From the NCBI GenBank assembly GCA_031415055.1, contig JANOQZ010000001.1:1-64000 (forward strand): a stretch of DNA of 64,000 nucleotides, given 5' to 3'. Shown piece after piece: positions 24,909 to 34,050 of the stretch; position 1 is the first letter of the stretch, and each line of letters opens with the position of its first letter. A program made the position numbers and the translations under genes. This DNA is from JANMOK01 sp031415055 (GTDB lineage: Bacteria; Pseudomonadota; Alphaproteobacteria; Rhodobacterales; Rhodobacteraceae). A model generated the notes under the pieces. That model was not told the DNA's origin and made no database searches. It saw only the letters and a list, made by a program, of their open reading frames with translations.

Positions 24909-25337
24909 CTAGCGATCCCACCTCTTCATCGCCACCCCATCCTCAACCCTTGCATCCACCCACTTAGCATCAGCACCAACGCCCTCTTTCTTCCAAAAAG
25001 GTGCTTCCGACTTCAGATAATCCATCATGAATTCCGCCGCCTCAAACGCGGCATGCCGGTGCGACGCTGCCGCTGCAACCAAAACAATCTGCTCGCCCGG
25101 TTGCAAAACGCCATACCGATGCGCTATCAAACTGGCCTGCAAGGCCCATCGCGAAACCGCCTGCGCTTCAATCCCCGCCAAAGCCTTCTCCGTCATCCCC
25201 GGATAATGCTCCAACTCCAACTGATACTTTCCGCGCACGATGCCGCTGAAACTAACCAATGCGCCAATATCGCGCCCACGCAGCGCCGCCAACTCGACCC
25301 CAACGTCGAAATCACCCGCCTGGACCCGAACGCTCAT
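24909..25337 (-). CDS. moaE: Molybdopterin synthase catalytic subunit
   Basis: Adds the dithiolene sulfurs to cyclic pyranopterin monophosphate together with MoaD. The 142 residues contain GALVSFSGIVRG, LELEHYPGMTEKAL, ALQASLIAHRYGVLQPGEQIVLVAAAASHRHAAF and the catalytic-lysine region YLKSEAPFWKKE. The start overlaps the moaD stop by 4 bases (ATGA), so MoaD and MoaE are made in step. Confidence 0.95.
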   Translation of the reverse strand: MSVRVQAGDFDVGVELAALRGRDIGALVSFSGIVRGKYQLELEHYPGMTEKALAGIEAQAVSRWALQASLIAHRYGVLQPGEQIVLVAAAASHRHAAFEAAEFMMDYLKSEAPFWKKEGVGADAKWVDARVEDGVAMKRWDR

Positions 25338-25579
25338 CCGCCAGTCATCGGCGGAAAGAACGCCACTTCTTTGACACCAATCAAAGGCGCGTCAAACGAC
25401 GACAACACCTGATCCACCGCCACCCGCACCGATTTCATATCGGCAAATGCCAATTCATAGCGCGGCTCGCGGGATCGCAATTCATCGACCAGATCTCGCA
25501 CCAAAGCAGCCGAGGTCGCTACATCTTCCCCCGGCAGTCCAATCCGCTCTCGCAGCCAAGCGAAATACAGCACCCGCAT
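25334..25579 (-). CDS. moaD: Molybdopterin synthase sulfur carrier subunit
   Basis: An 81-residue ubiquitin-fold protein that ends in the functional Gly-Gly (VAFFPPMTGG), where the thiocarboxylate forms. MRVLYFAWLRERIGLPGEDV is the usual start. The ATG at 25579 overlaps the pgsA stop (ATGA), and the upstream part of the open frame is pgsA in another frame. It forms a coupled chain pgsA-moaD-moaE. Confidence 0.93.
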   Translation of the reverse strand: MRVLYFAWLRERIGLPGEDVATSAALVRDLVDELRSREPRYELAFADMKSVRVAVDQVLSSFDAPLIGVKEVAFFPPMTGG

Positions 25580-26244
25580 CACAACTCGTCTTTCAGATAG
25601 GGCAGCGACTTGCGGAAATAATCCCATCCCGTCACCAGCGTCAGCACTGCTGCTATCCAGATCAGCACCAGTCCGGCGATGGTGAACCACGAACTCAGTT
25701 GTTTGGCCTTGATCAAACCAAACGTGTCGGCTTGGGTCCGGGCCAACACCTGCTCGAATATCACCGGGTCCATCTGAAATCGGATGGCACGCAGATTGTC
25801 CTGATAGACCCCCGCCAGAAACAACACACCAATGGCAAACATCTGCGTCGCGGTTTTCCATTTCGCCAGCGGCGTGACTTTCAGCATTCCGGCTTTGGTG
25901 CCCAGAAACTCGCGCAGGCCTGAAACAAACATCTCGCGGAACAGAATGATCACCGCCGGAATCAAGATGACGATCTGCCCTTGCCAGCCGCCAATCAGCA
26001 AGGCCAGCGCGATCACCACCATCACCTTGTCGGCAATCGGGTCCATCATCCGGCCAAAGTTACTTTCCTGCTTCCACAGCCGCGCCAGATAGCCGTCCAC
26101 ATAATCGGTTGTTGCCGCTGCAACAAAAATCACGAAAGCCAAAATGTCGGCGACGGGTGAGTGGAAAATGATGAAGGCCAACGCCACGAAAGGTGCCGCC
26201 GCCAACCGCAAAACCGTCAATATGTTTGGTAATGTCCAGCGCAT
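25579..26244 (-). CDS. pgsA: CDP-diacylglycerol-glycerol-3-phosphate 3-phosphatidyltransferase
   Basis: Makes phosphatidylglycerol phosphate in the inner membrane. The CDP-alcohol transferase motif is complete: DYVDGYLARLWKQESNFGRM followed by MDPIADKVMV, matching D-x2-D-G-x2-A-R-x8-G-x3-D-x3-D. Several hydrophobic segments follow, and the N-terminus WTLPNILTVLRLAAAPF is characteristic. Length is 221 residues. It leads the moaD-moaE run, with the stop overlapping moaD. Confidence 0.95.
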   Translation of the reverse strand: MRWTLPNILTVLRLAAAPFVALAFIIFHSPVADILAFVIFVAAATTDYVDGYLARLWKQESNFGRMMDPIADKVMVVIALALLIGGWQGQIVILIPAVIILFREMFVSGLREFLGTKAGMLKVTPLAKWKTATQMFAIGVLFLAGVYQDNLRAIRFQMDPVIFEQVLARTQADTFGLIKAKQLSSWFTIAGLVLIWIAAVLTLVTGWDYFRKSLPYLKDEL

Positions 26245-26359
26245 TTCATTCCCTGCGGCGTAGCGCCGGTCAATGTGTCCGGTCCCGCTTGACCATTGTT
26301 TAACCGCTCATGTGCGGCTTTGGAAGACCCGTGCACCGCAGGGATTTGAACGGCAACTC

Positions 26360-28279
26360 CTAACCCTCGCCATGAAAAAACCCATACACCGCCTCTGCCA
26401 TCGTCGCTGAAATGCCACTAACCGCCTGCAAATCCACCAGCCCGGCCCGCGACACCGCCTTGGCCGAACCGAAATGCTGCAACAACGCCCGCTTTCTAAT
26501 CGCCCCGATTCCCGGCACCTCATCCAGCGTCGTTACCCCAATCGCCTTGGCACGCTTGGCGCGATGGGCACCAATGGCAAAGCGATGCACTTCATCGCGC
26601 ATGCGTTGGATAAAATACAAAACTGGGTCTTTGTGGGGCAAAGCAAACGGCTTTTGCCCCGGTCGATGAAATTCCTCTTTCCCCGCATCGCGATCCACAC
26701 CCTTGGCAACGCCGACGATCTCGACATCTTCAACACCCAAATCCGCCAACGCCTTCGCCACCGCCGAAACCTGCCCAGCCCCGCCATCAATCAACAGCAA
26801 ATCCGGCCAAGTGCCCAAATCACGGTCTGGGTCTTCCTTCAGCAGCCGCGAAAACCGCCGATCCAACACTTCGCGCATCATGCCAAAATCATCGCCCGGT
26901 GTAATATCGGTGCCCTTGATATTGAACTTGCGGTACTGCGACGGAATAAACCCCTCTGGCCCGGCCACGATCATGCCCCCTACCGCGTGCGCCCCTTGGA
27001 TATGCGAATTGTCATAGACCTCGATGCGCTGTGGCACCGATTCCAGCCCAAATACTTCGGCCAGCCCTTCCAGCAGTCTCGTCTGCGACGCGGTTTCCGC
27101 CATGTTGCGTGCCAAGGCTTCACGCGCGTTGCGAGCGGCATGGTCCACCAGTTGCGCCTTTTCACCCCTTTGGGGCACCATAAGCTCGACTTTCCGCCCC
27201 AATTGCGTGCTCAAGGCATCTTCCATCAGGTCTGTATTCTCGATGCCATGCGACAGTAAAATCAGCCTTGGCGGCGTCTTGTTGCCATAGAATTGGCCGA
27301 GGAACGCCTCCAAAATCTCCTCTGGTTCCGCCCCGGCACCGGTGCGCGGAAAATAGGCGCGGTTGCCCCAGTTCTGGTTGGCGCGGATGAAAAACACCTG
27401 CACGCAGGCCTGCCCGCCGTCTTGATGCAGCGCCACGACGTCAGCCTCTTCCACCCCAGCCGGATTGATCCCCTGCACCGCCTGAACCTGCGTCAATGCT
27501 CGGATGCGGTCGCGCAGCGCGGCAGCGCGTTCAAATTCCAGCGCCGCACTGGCCGTGGTCATTTCCGCCGCCAAATGCTCCTGCACCACGGTCGATTTGC
27601 CGGTCAGGAACCGAGTCGCATCCTCAACCAAATCGCCATAATTTTGTGGCGATATTAACCCCACACAGGGGGCCGAGCAGCGTTTGATCTGGAATAAAAG
27701 ACAAGGCCGCGTGCGGCTTTCAAATGTCGAATCCGAACAGCTTCGCAACAGAAACGCTTTCTGCAACTGGTTCAATGTTCGATTGACCGAACCGACCGAC
27801 GCGAAGGGTCCAAAATACCGACCCTTCTCTGATTTCAACCCGCGATGTTTCTTGATCTGCGGAAATTCATGCGCCTCGCTGACCAAAATGTTGGGAAACG
27901 ATTTATCGTCGCGCAGCAGCACATTATAGCGCGGCTTCAACTGCTTGATCAGGTTTTGTTCCAGCAGCAGTGCTTCAGTCTCCGTCGCCGTGGTTAGGAA
28001 CATCATCGTCACGGTGGCCGAAATCATTCGCGCTATCCGCGCCGAATGCCCTATCGGCTTGGCGTAAGACGCTACCCGCTTTTTCAGATTTCGCGCCTTG
28101 CCGACGTACAAAACCTCGCCCTTGTCATCGAGCATGCGATAGACGCCGGGGTGTCCCGGCAGCCGCTTGAGGTAATCTTGAATAACCAAATGCCCGCGCG
28201 GTTTCGGTTGCGCCGATGTCGAAGCTCCATCTTCGGCAAAACCGGCAGGTTGTAGTGTTTGGTCATCGCTCCCGCTCAT
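26360..28279 (-). CDS. uvrC: Excinuclease ABC subunit C
   Basis: Makes the two incisions of nucleotide excision repair. The 639 residues contain an N-terminal GIY-YIG nuclease (PGVYRMLDDKGEVLYVGKARNLKKRVASY), KPRYNVLLRDDKSFPNI, the cysteine cluster CLLFQIKRCSAPC, a UvrB-binding stretch (ALEFERAAALRDRI), an RNase H-like domain with IEVYDNSHIQGAHAVG and LLIDGGAGQ, and a C-terminal helix-hairpin-helix (VPGIGAIRKRALLQHFGSAK). The first 30 residues are a charged extension. No good ribosome site is visible before the ATG at 28279. The 115 bases to pgsA hold nothing I recognise. Confidence 0.96.
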   Translation of the reverse strand: MSGSDDQTLQPAGFAEDGASTSAQPKPRGHLVIQDYLKRLPGHPGVYRMLDDKGEVLYVGKARNLKKRVASYAKPIGHSARIARMISATVTMMFLTTATETEALLLEQNLIKQLKPRYNVLLRDDKSFPNILVSEAHEFPQIKKHRGLKSEKGRYFGPFASVGSVNRTLNQLQKAFLLRSCSDSTFESRTRPCLLFQIKRCSAPCVGLISPQNYGDLVEDATRFLTGKSTVVQEHLAAEMTTASAALEFERAAALRDRIRALTQVQAVQGINPAGVEEADVVALHQDGGQACVQVFFIRANQNWGNRAYFPRTGAGAEPEEILEAFLGQFYGNKTPPRLILLSHGIENTDLMEDALSTQLGRKVELMVPQRGEKAQLVDHAARNAREALARNMAETASQTRLLEGLAEVFGLESVPQRIEVYDNSHIQGAHAVGGMIVAGPEGFIPSQYRKFNIKGTDITPGDDFGMMREVLDRRFSRLLKEDPDRDLGTWPDLLLIDGGAGQVSAVAKALADLGVEDVEIVGVAKGVDRDAGKEEFHRPGQKPFALPHKDPVLYFIQRMRDEVHRFAIGAHRAKRAKAIGVTTLDEVPGIGAIRKRALLQHFGSAKAVSRAGLVDLQAVSGISATMAEAVYGFFHGEG

Positions 28280-28602
28280 TGACGCATTGTCCTTTGATTC
28301 GTCCTCTCGCTGCGCCGAAGTCTATCGCAACGCAAGCCCAAACCTGTCCACGATTTCTGTGGATAAGTCCGTGCGTAAGTTTCGCCGAGCCTTCCAATTC
28401 TTAACAGAACAAGGGGTTTTGTCGGATTGCCTATTTTTTAGGCACTTTTGCAAGCCATTGATTTCCTGACATTTTATTTTGTCCACCGGCTAAATATGTG
28501 AAATTGCTGACAGATTTGTGACGATGGTTACGAAAATGTTACCGACGTGGACAAAACGAATCGCGCATAAGTTGAATTGCCTTTGCGGCAGGAATTGCAA
28601 CC
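28280..28602. other. AT-rich intergenic region with DnaA-box match and inverted repeats
   Basis: This 323-base region lies upstream of uvrC and downstream of the SDR gene. It has a consensus DnaA box TGTGGATAA (28358-28366) inside a TCCAC/GTGGA inverted repeat, and TGCCTA-TTTTT-TAGGCA (28428-28444), a terminator-like stem for the SDR operon or plus-strand transcripts. The uvrC promoter must also lie here. A single DnaA box does not make an origin. Confidence 0.5.
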
Positions 28603-29382
28603 CTATTCGACTCCTAAAACGTCGGGCGTTTGCCAAGCCAAATGCTGCCCGCCGTCGACGCAAAGCAACTGGCCCGTAACCCCCGGAGAATCGAGGATGA
28701 ATTGCAGCGCCGTCACAATTTCTGCCGGATTGGCCCCGCGTCTTAGGATGGTGGCGCTTCGTTGATTGGCGAAATGTTCGTCGCTCTGCCGCGATCCTTG
28801 CAGAGTCGGCCCCGGTCCAATCGCATTCACCCGAATGTTGGGAGCCAGCGCCTGCGCCGATGTCTGCGTCAGCGCCCACAGCCCCATCTTGGCCAACGTG
28901 TAGGTCATGAATTCCGGCGTCAATTTCCGCACCCGTTGATCGATCATGTTGATGATCACGCCCATCGCCTCGTGTTCACCTGACCCCTGCCAAGCTGGAA
29001 CCTGACGCGCGAATTCCTGCGTCAGCACAAACGGTGCCCGCAAATTCGAACCAATATGCCGGTTCCAACTTTTCAACGTCGCCGACTTGATCGTGTCATA
29101 TTCAAAGATTGAGGCGCTGTTCACCAACAGCGTCAGCGGTTTTCCGAGTGCCGCACTTGCCGCCCCAACCAACGCCGCACTCGCGCCTTCATCCAGCAAG
29201 TCCGCCTGCACCGCCGCAGCCCTAACGCCCAGCGCTTGCAACTCCACAACCAACCCAGCCGCCGCCGCGCCGCTGCTGGCATAATGCACCGCCACATCCC
29301 AGCCGTTTTCCGCCAAAGCCACACACATTGCCCGCCCTAAGCGTTGCGCTCCGCCAGTCACCAAAGCTGCGCCCGGCGTCAC
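28603..29382 (-). CDS. SDR-family oxidoreductase, pteridine-reductase-like
   Basis: A 259-residue NAD(P)H-dependent short-chain dehydrogenase. The cofactor motif is ALVTGGAQRLGRAM, NSAS replaces the usual NNAG, and catalytic residues appear as Tyr and Lys in YTLAKMGLWAL. The late segment GPGPTLQGSRQSDEHFANQR resembles FolM/PTR1-type pterin reductases, so dihydromonapterin or a related pterin is a plausible substrate; this is inference. The GTG at 29382 overlaps the stop of the preceding mini-gene (GTGA), giving the coupled run sppA, zinc-ribbon protein, SDR. Confidence 0.82.
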   Translation of the reverse strand: MTPGAALVTGGAQRLGRAMCVALAENGWDVAVHYASSGAAAAGLVVELQALGVRAAAVQADLLDEGASAALVGAASAALGKPLTLLVNSASIFEYDTIKSATLKSWNRHIGSNLRAPFVLTQEFARQVPAWQGSGEHEAMGVIINMIDQRVRKLTPEFMTYTLAKMGLWALTQTSAQALAPNIRVNAIGPGPTLQGSRQSDEHFANQRSATILRRGANPAEIVTALQFILDSPGVTGQLLCVDGGQHLAWQTPDVLGVE

Positions 29383-29549
29383 GGCTTACCCCCGCATTGA
29401 TGCACGCCATTGCCGATCAGATACACCCCGCACTCCGGGCATTTGACCGCGTTTTCGATCTTTGGTTTTTTATCAGGCGTGCGCCATTTGCCGATCAACG
29501 CCAGTATAACCATTGCAATCAAAAACAGCGTGGCGGCTTTTACCAACAT
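29379..29549 (-). CDS. Small membrane protein with zinc ribbon
   Basis: A 56-residue protein: one hydrophobic segment (LVKAATLFLIAMVILALIG) then a short basic stretch and a knuckle KCPECGVYLIGNGVHQCGG with CxxC and a further Cys plus His, suited to bind one zinc on the cytosolic side. The ATG at 29549 lies one base after the sppA stop, and its stop overlaps the SDR start. I know no function; similar mini-proteins sit after sppA in Rhodobacterales. Confidence 0.7.
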   Translation of the reverse strand: MLVKAATLFLIAMVILALIGKWRTPDKKPKIENAVKCPECGVYLIGNGVHQCGGKP

Positions 29550-29550
29550 C

Positions 29551-30357
29551 TCACAAGCCAAACCTTTGCCACAGGATCCGATCCTCCACCGCGCCAATCA
29601 CATCCGCGGCCCCCGGCCCGCCCAACCGTTGAAACAGAGTTCGTTTCTGCCCAAGCACCACGAAATTCACCTTGTCGCCATACAGTGCCTTCATCGTCGG
29701 CACCAAATGGCCAAAGCCGTCGATTAACCCCTTGTCAATCGCCTCTTGCCCGACCCAAATCTCGCCGGTGAACAAATCGTCCGCCAGTTTCGCCCCGCGT
29801 CGCGATTTCACGTGCTCGATGAAATTCTGGTGGATCACGTCCAACAGCTTCTTCAGCCGCTCCACATCTTCTTTCTTCTCCGCCTTGAAGGCATCCAACA
29901 TCGACTTGGACTTTCCCGCAGTATAGACGCGTCGTTCGACGCCATATTTACCAATCAAATCTTGCAGACCAAATCCCGCCGAAATCACCCCGATTGAGCC
30001 AACTACCGAACTTGGGTCGGCGTGGATCGTATCGGCGCAACTGGCCAGCCAATAGCCACCCGATGCCGCGACATCTTCACAAAACGCATGCACGGGAATG
30101 GAGTGTTCATCCGCCAAACGCCGTATCCGCGCCGCCACCAGCGCCGATTGCACCGGTGACCCACCAGGCGAGTTTATCGACAAAGCAACTGCCTTCGGCT
30201 TGCCTTTGAACGCCCGCTCGATCACCGGCCCCATCGCCACGTCATTGATCGAGCCACCACCAAGCCGCGAGCTTTGCGCAATCACCCCGTGCAGGCGAAT
30301 GACGGCAACATTAGTTTTTGGAAAAATTAAGTTCATTGGGTTTTTCATTCCGCTCAT
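29551..30357 (-). CDS. sppA: S49-family signal peptide peptidase-like protease
   Basis: A 268-residue single-domain SppA (36K type) that degrades cleaved signal peptides. It has VAVIRLHGVIAQ, LSINSPGGSPVQSALVAARIRRLA, the nucleophile serine in EDVAASGGYWLASCAD and the general-base lysine in YTAGKSKSMLDAF. It has no obvious transmembrane anchor at the N-terminus beyond a weak one, so it may associate peripherally. It heads a three-gene unit and is divergent from the CoA-transferase gene, 71 bases away. Confidence 0.9.
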   Translation of the reverse strand: MSGMKNPMNLIFPKTNVAVIRLHGVIAQSSRLGGGSINDVAMGPVIERAFKGKPKAVALSINSPGGSPVQSALVAARIRRLADEHSIPVHAFCEDVAASGGYWLASCADTIHADPSSVVGSIGVISAGFGLQDLIGKYGVERRVYTAGKSKSMLDAFKAEKKEDVERLKKLLDVIHQNFIEHVKSRRGAKLADDLFTGEIWVGQEAIDKGLIDGFGHLVPTMKALYGDKVNFVVLGQKRTLFQRLGGPGAADVIGAVEDRILWQRFGL

Positions 30358-30428
30358 TTATGCGTTGCAACCAATGGTGGCAAGCACTGGCGCTTGACCG
30401 CAGGTCGCCGAATTGCTCTATCCAAGTG

Positions 30429-31595
30429 ATGAATTCGCAAAGTCCTGCCATACCCCTGCCTTTGACCGGCATAAAAGTTCTCGAACTCGCCCGCGTTCTG
30501 GCTGGTCCGTGGATGGGTCAGACTTTGGCCGATCTGGGTGCCGACGTGATCAAAGTCGAAGCGCCCGATGGCGACGAAACCCGCAGCTGGGGTCCGCCAT
30601 TTGCCAGCGACGGCGCTGCCGCCTATTTCCATGCCTGCAATCGCGGCAAACGCTCGATCGCGCTCGATTTCAAAGACCCCGGCGACCTTGCTGTTACCAA
30701 ACAACTCGCCGCCAGTGCCGACATCGTAATTGAAAACTTCAAAGTCGGCGGCCTTGCCAAATTCGGTCTCGACTATGCAAGCCTGTCGCAAACCAACCCC
30801 GGCCTGATCTACACGTCGATCACCGGTTTCGGCCAGACCGGCCCCTATGCCCACCGACCCGGCTATGATTTCATCATCCAAGGCATGTCCGGTTTGATGG
30901 ACCTGACCGGCGAACCCGATGGTGAGCCGCAAAAAGTCGGCGTCGCCTATGCCGACCTGTTCACCGCCGTCTACGGTGTCATCGCCGCCCAAGCGGCACT
31001 GATTCAACGTTACAAAACCGGCCAGGGCCAGCATATCGACTTGGCACTATTTGATACGCAAGTCGGCGTCCTCGCAAATCAGGCCACCAATTTCTTCTGG
31101 TCCGGCAAATCCCCCCGCCGCATCGGCAACGCCAACCCCAACATCGCGCCGTATCAGGTGTTCTCGGCCAAAGACGGCCCTTTCATCATCGCTTGCGGTA
31201 ACGACGGCCAGTTCGCCCGACTGTGCGACGTGCTGGGTTTGGACCTGCACCAAGATGCCACTTTTGCCACCAACACAAACCGCGTTATCCATCGCACCGC
31301 TTTGACCCAAGCCATGGCCAAACCCATCGCCCAACGAACCCGCGCCGACTTGCTGGCCGCATTGGAAACCGCCGTTGTCCCCGCTGGTTCGATCAATACG
31401 GTCGCCGAAGCCTTCGCAGACCCGCAAGCTTTGCACCGCCACTTGGCGCATGAAATTGAAGGTGGCACCTATCTTGCCAATCCGATCCGAATGTCAGGTG
31501 CCAAGCTTAAACAAGACACGCGCCCACCAAAGTTAAATGAACACGGGCCCGAAATTCGTGCCGCCCTCAACACAAGCAACGGCTGGATAATCTGA
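30429..31595 (+). CDS. CaiB/BaiF-family (class III) CoA-transferase
   Basis: A 388-residue CoA-transferase, moving CoA between carboxylic acids. It begins GIKVLELARVLAGPWMGQTLADLGADVIKVE, followed by CNRGKRSIALDFK, TSITGFGQTGPYAHRPGYDF and the nucleophile aspartate in VGVAYADLFTAVYG. The substrate cannot be read from sequence; a glutarate/succinate-type acid is possible given gcdH elsewhere in the window, but they are 28 kb apart. The ATG at 30429 is preferred because the upstream frame overlaps the divergent sppA leader. An aldo/keto reductase follows after one base. Confidence 0.9.
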   Translation: MNSQSPAIPLPLTGIKVLELARVLAGPWMGQTLADLGADVIKVEAPDGDETRSWGPPFASDGAAAYFHACNRGKRSIALDFKDPGDLAVTKQLAASADIVIENFKVGGLAKFGLDYASLSQTNPGLIYTSITGFGQTGPYAHRPGYDFIIQGMSGLMDLTGEPDGEPQKVGVAYADLFTAVYGVIAAQAALIQRYKTGQGQHIDLALFDTQVGVLANQATNFFWSGKSPRRIGNANPNIAPYQVFSAKDGPFIIACGNDGQFARLCDVLGLDLHQDATFATNTNRVIHRTALTQAMAKPIAQRTRADLLAALETAVVPAGSINTVAEAFADPQALHRHLAHEIEGGTYLANPIRMSGAKLKQDTRPPKLNEHGPEIRAALNTSNGWII

Positions 31596-31596
31596 C

Positions 31597-32634
31597 ATGC
31601 AAACCAAACCCCTTGGCCGCACCAATCTACAGGTCAGCGCAATTTGCCTTGGCTCCATGACTTGGGGCACGCAAAATACCGAGGCCGAAGCGCATGAACA
31701 AATGAGCTTTGCCGCTGATTACGGGGTGAATTTCATCGATACGGCGGAAATGTATCCCACTAACCCGCTCAGCCGCGAAAAAGCGGGGCTGACCGAAAAA
31801 TTCATCGGCACTTGGCTGAAATCCAACCGCCACCGCAACATGATTATCGGTTCCAAAGTCGCCGGTGAAGGCAGCGCCGTGGTGCGTGACGGCGGCATCA
31901 TCACCGGCAAAGTCATGCGCCAAGCCATTGAGGCCAGCCTGAAAAACCTGCAAATCGACTGCATCGACGTTTACCAACTGCACTGGCCCAATCGCGGCTC
32001 TTACCATTTCCGCAAAAGTTGGACATTTGACCCCTTTACCCAACCCAAAGGCATGGCCGATCACGTCGCCGATGTACTAGAAACCGCCGAGTCCTTGCGC
32101 CGCGAGGGCAAACTCAAATACATTGGTCTGTCCAACGAAAGCGCGTGGGGCGTGATGCAATTCGTGCAGGTGGCCGAAGCCAACAACCTGCCGCGCATCG
32201 CCTCGATTCAAAACGAATACAACCTGCTCTACCGGACATTCGACCTTGATCTAGCCGAAGTCGCCCGTCACGAAGACGTCGGACTGCTTGCCTTTTCGCC
32301 CCTGTCGGCTGGTATGTTGACAGGCAAATACCAGCAGGGCCACATCCCACCCGGCTCGCGCCGCTCGATCAATCCAACCCTGAATGGTCGCCATAACCCG
32401 CGTTCGCTTTTGGCGGTGGAAGATTACAAACGCGTCGCCGCCAAACACGGGTTGGACTTGGCACAAATGTCGCTGGCTTTCGTGCTGTCGCGCCCATTTG
32501 TGACCTCGGTCATCATCGGGGCGACGACGATGGATCAATTGCGCCACAACCTGAAATCCGCCGAACTACAATTGGCCAAAGAGGCCGGTGCCGACATCGC
32601 AGCGATACATCGCCAAAACCCGATGCCGATGTAA
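31597..32634 (+). CDS. Aldo/keto reductase, Tas-like
   Basis: A 345-residue NADPH-dependent aldo/keto reductase. The catalytic tetrad is visible: Asp and Tyr in NFIDTAEMYPTNP, Lys in MIIGSKVAGEG and His in VYQLHWPNRG. Length and the NPLSREKAGLTEKFIG loop resemble E. coli Tas. The C-terminal cofactor loop is VIIGATTMDQLRHNLKSAEL. It begins one base after the CoA-transferase stop, so the two are co-transcribed. The 172 bases before the next gene mark the left border of the restriction-modification insert. Confidence 0.9.
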   Translation: MQTKPLGRTNLQVSAICLGSMTWGTQNTEAEAHEQMSFAADYGVNFIDTAEMYPTNPLSREKAGLTEKFIGTWLKSNRHRNMIIGSKVAGEGSAVVRDGGIITGKVMRQAIEASLKNLQIDCIDVYQLHWPNRGSYHFRKSWTFDPFTQPKGMADHVADVLETAESLRREGKLKYIGLSNESAWGVMQFVQVAEANNLPRIASIQNEYNLLYRTFDLDLAEVARHEDVGLLAFSPLSAGMLTGKYQQGHIPPGSRRSINPTLNGRHNPRSLLAVEDYKRVAAKHGLDLAQMSLAFVLSRPFVTSVIIGATTMDQLRHNLKSAELQLAKEAGADIAAIHRQNPMPM

Positions 32635-32806
32635 TTGTTCGCCGCGACGTGACGGCAAGTGGCCAAGGTAACCCTCCCGACGCCCGAAATATGTGTATTC
32701 AATAAGTTGGAGCAGAAGCGCGACACTCGCAGAAAGTTCAAATTATCGACGCCTTGCCATGACTTCGACCACATTCTAAGGTCCAAATTCGGACCGGAGC
32801 CACAAA

Positions 32807-33400
32807 ATGTTGAACAGTCGCCTTCCTGCCTTCATTCGTAATTCCTATGAATGTTTTGAATGGAAGCACGCGAGCGCAATCCTGTCGCAGGATTTTCCGT
32901 CCGAATGGGCCGATTTGTTAGCTGTGCTGACAGCACTAAGACTTAAGAAGTCGTGGATCGCTTCGGGTGGCGGTAACAAATCCAAGCTAGCCAGTTTTAT
33001 TGATGGCTTTCTGTCTGAAAGAGGTTGGGTGGAAAAACAATTCCAGACGGCTATTGAAGTTGATGGCACGCGGCTCGATTCTCCAACCCATAAAGTCGAT
33101 TGCTTTAAGAATTCCGTGGCGCTTGAAATCGAATGGAACAACAAAGACCCGTTTTTCGACCGCGATCTGAACAATTTTCGTCTGCTTTTCGACCTTAGGG
33201 CAGTAAGCGTCGGCATCATCATCACCCGATCCGACGAACTTCAAGACATCTTTAACGGTCTTGGTCGAGGATCGTCTTATGGCAACTCGACCACGCATTT
33301 GTCGAAACTATTGCCGCGAATTGAGGGCGGAGGTGGCGCAGGCTGCCCTTTGTTGGTGTTTGGCATCACCAAAGCACTTTTCTTGGAGGACGACAAATGA
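32807..33400 (+). CDS. BglII-like type II restriction endonuclease
   Basis: A 197-residue protein resembling the BglII-family nuclease (Endonuc-BglII). A metal site can be read as Asp98 in THKVDCF, then Glu107-x-Glu109 in ALEIEWNNKD. This is the D-x8-E-x-Q/E spacing of BglII (Asp84, Glu93, Gln95). FDRDLNNFRLLFDLRAVSVGIIITRSDEL follows, usual for this fold. GGAGCC lies before the ATG. The gene has lower GC and different codon use from its neighbours, pointing to transfer. Its stop overlaps the methylase start. The recognition site is unknown; a GATC-containing site would fit the family. Confidence 0.78.
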   Translation: MLNSRLPAFIRNSYECFEWKHASAILSQDFPSEWADLLAVLTALRLKKSWIASGGGNKSKLASFIDGFLSERGWVEKQFQTAIEVDGTRLDSPTHKVDCFKNSVALEIEWNNKDPFFDRDLNNFRLLFDLRAVSVGIIITRSDELQDIFNGLGRGSSYGNSTTHLSKLLPRIEGGGGAGCPLLVFGITKALFLEDDK

Positions 33401-34050
33401 TGAGCGCAGCCGACGACTTGCTGGAAAAGACTGGCAAGGTCAAATTTCGCACTGTCCTAGCTGATCCGCCGTGGCAATTCCAAAACCGCACTGGGAAAAT
33501 GGCACCCGAACACAAGCGGCTTAGCCGCTATCCGACGATGTCGTTGCGGGAAATCTGCGACCTCCCAGTAGAGGCGATTGTGGCCGACCCGGCTCATCTT
33601 TACTTGTGGGTGCCCAACGCTTTGCTGCCCGATGGTTTGAAAGTCATGGAGAACTGGGGCTTCACCTACAAAAGCAACATCATCTGGTACAAGATCCGGA
33701 AGGATGGTGGCCCAGATCGGCGCGGTGTGGGTTTCTATTTTCGCAACGTCACCGAAGTCTTGTTGTTTGGCGTGCGCGGCAAGAACGCCCGCACATTGCA
33801 ACAGGGGCGAACGCAGGAAAATATCATCTCCTCGCAGAAGCGCGAACACAGCCGCAAACCTGATCAGCAATACGCGCTGATCGAGGGGTGTAGTAGCGGC
33901 CCGCGGCTTGAACTTTTTGCGCGAGGTCCGCGTGTCGGCTGGACGGTTTGGGGCAATCAATCAGAGGAATACGCGCCGACATGGACCACCTATGCCAATC
34001 ATTCGCAGGCAAATGTGGTTCCTTTGGCGGCGGGGTCAAAGCGGCGCTAG
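33397..34050 (+). CDS. MT-A70-family adenine N6-methyltransferase
   Basis: A 217-residue DNA adenine methylase that likely protects the site cut by the upstream nuclease. The catalytic motif DPPW is at residues 23-26 (VLADPPWQF), followed by LYLWVPNALLPDGLKVMENWGFTYKSNIIWYK and, near the C-terminus, GPRLELFARGPRVGWTVWGN, which is the MT-A70/Ime4-like end. It starts inside the nuclease stop (ATGA), so nuclease is made first, an order that needs control by some other means. No controller gene is present. Confidence 0.87.
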   Translation: MMSAADDLLEKTGKVKFRTVLADPPWQFQNRTGKMAPEHKRLSRYPTMSLREICDLPVEAIVADPAHLYLWVPNALLPDGLKVMENWGFTYKSNIIWYKIRKDGGPDRRGVGFYFRNVTEVLLFGVRGKNARTLQQGRTQENIISSQKREHSRKPDQQYALIEGCSSGPRLELFARGPRVGWTVWGNQSEEYAPTWTTYANHSQANVVPLAAGSKRR

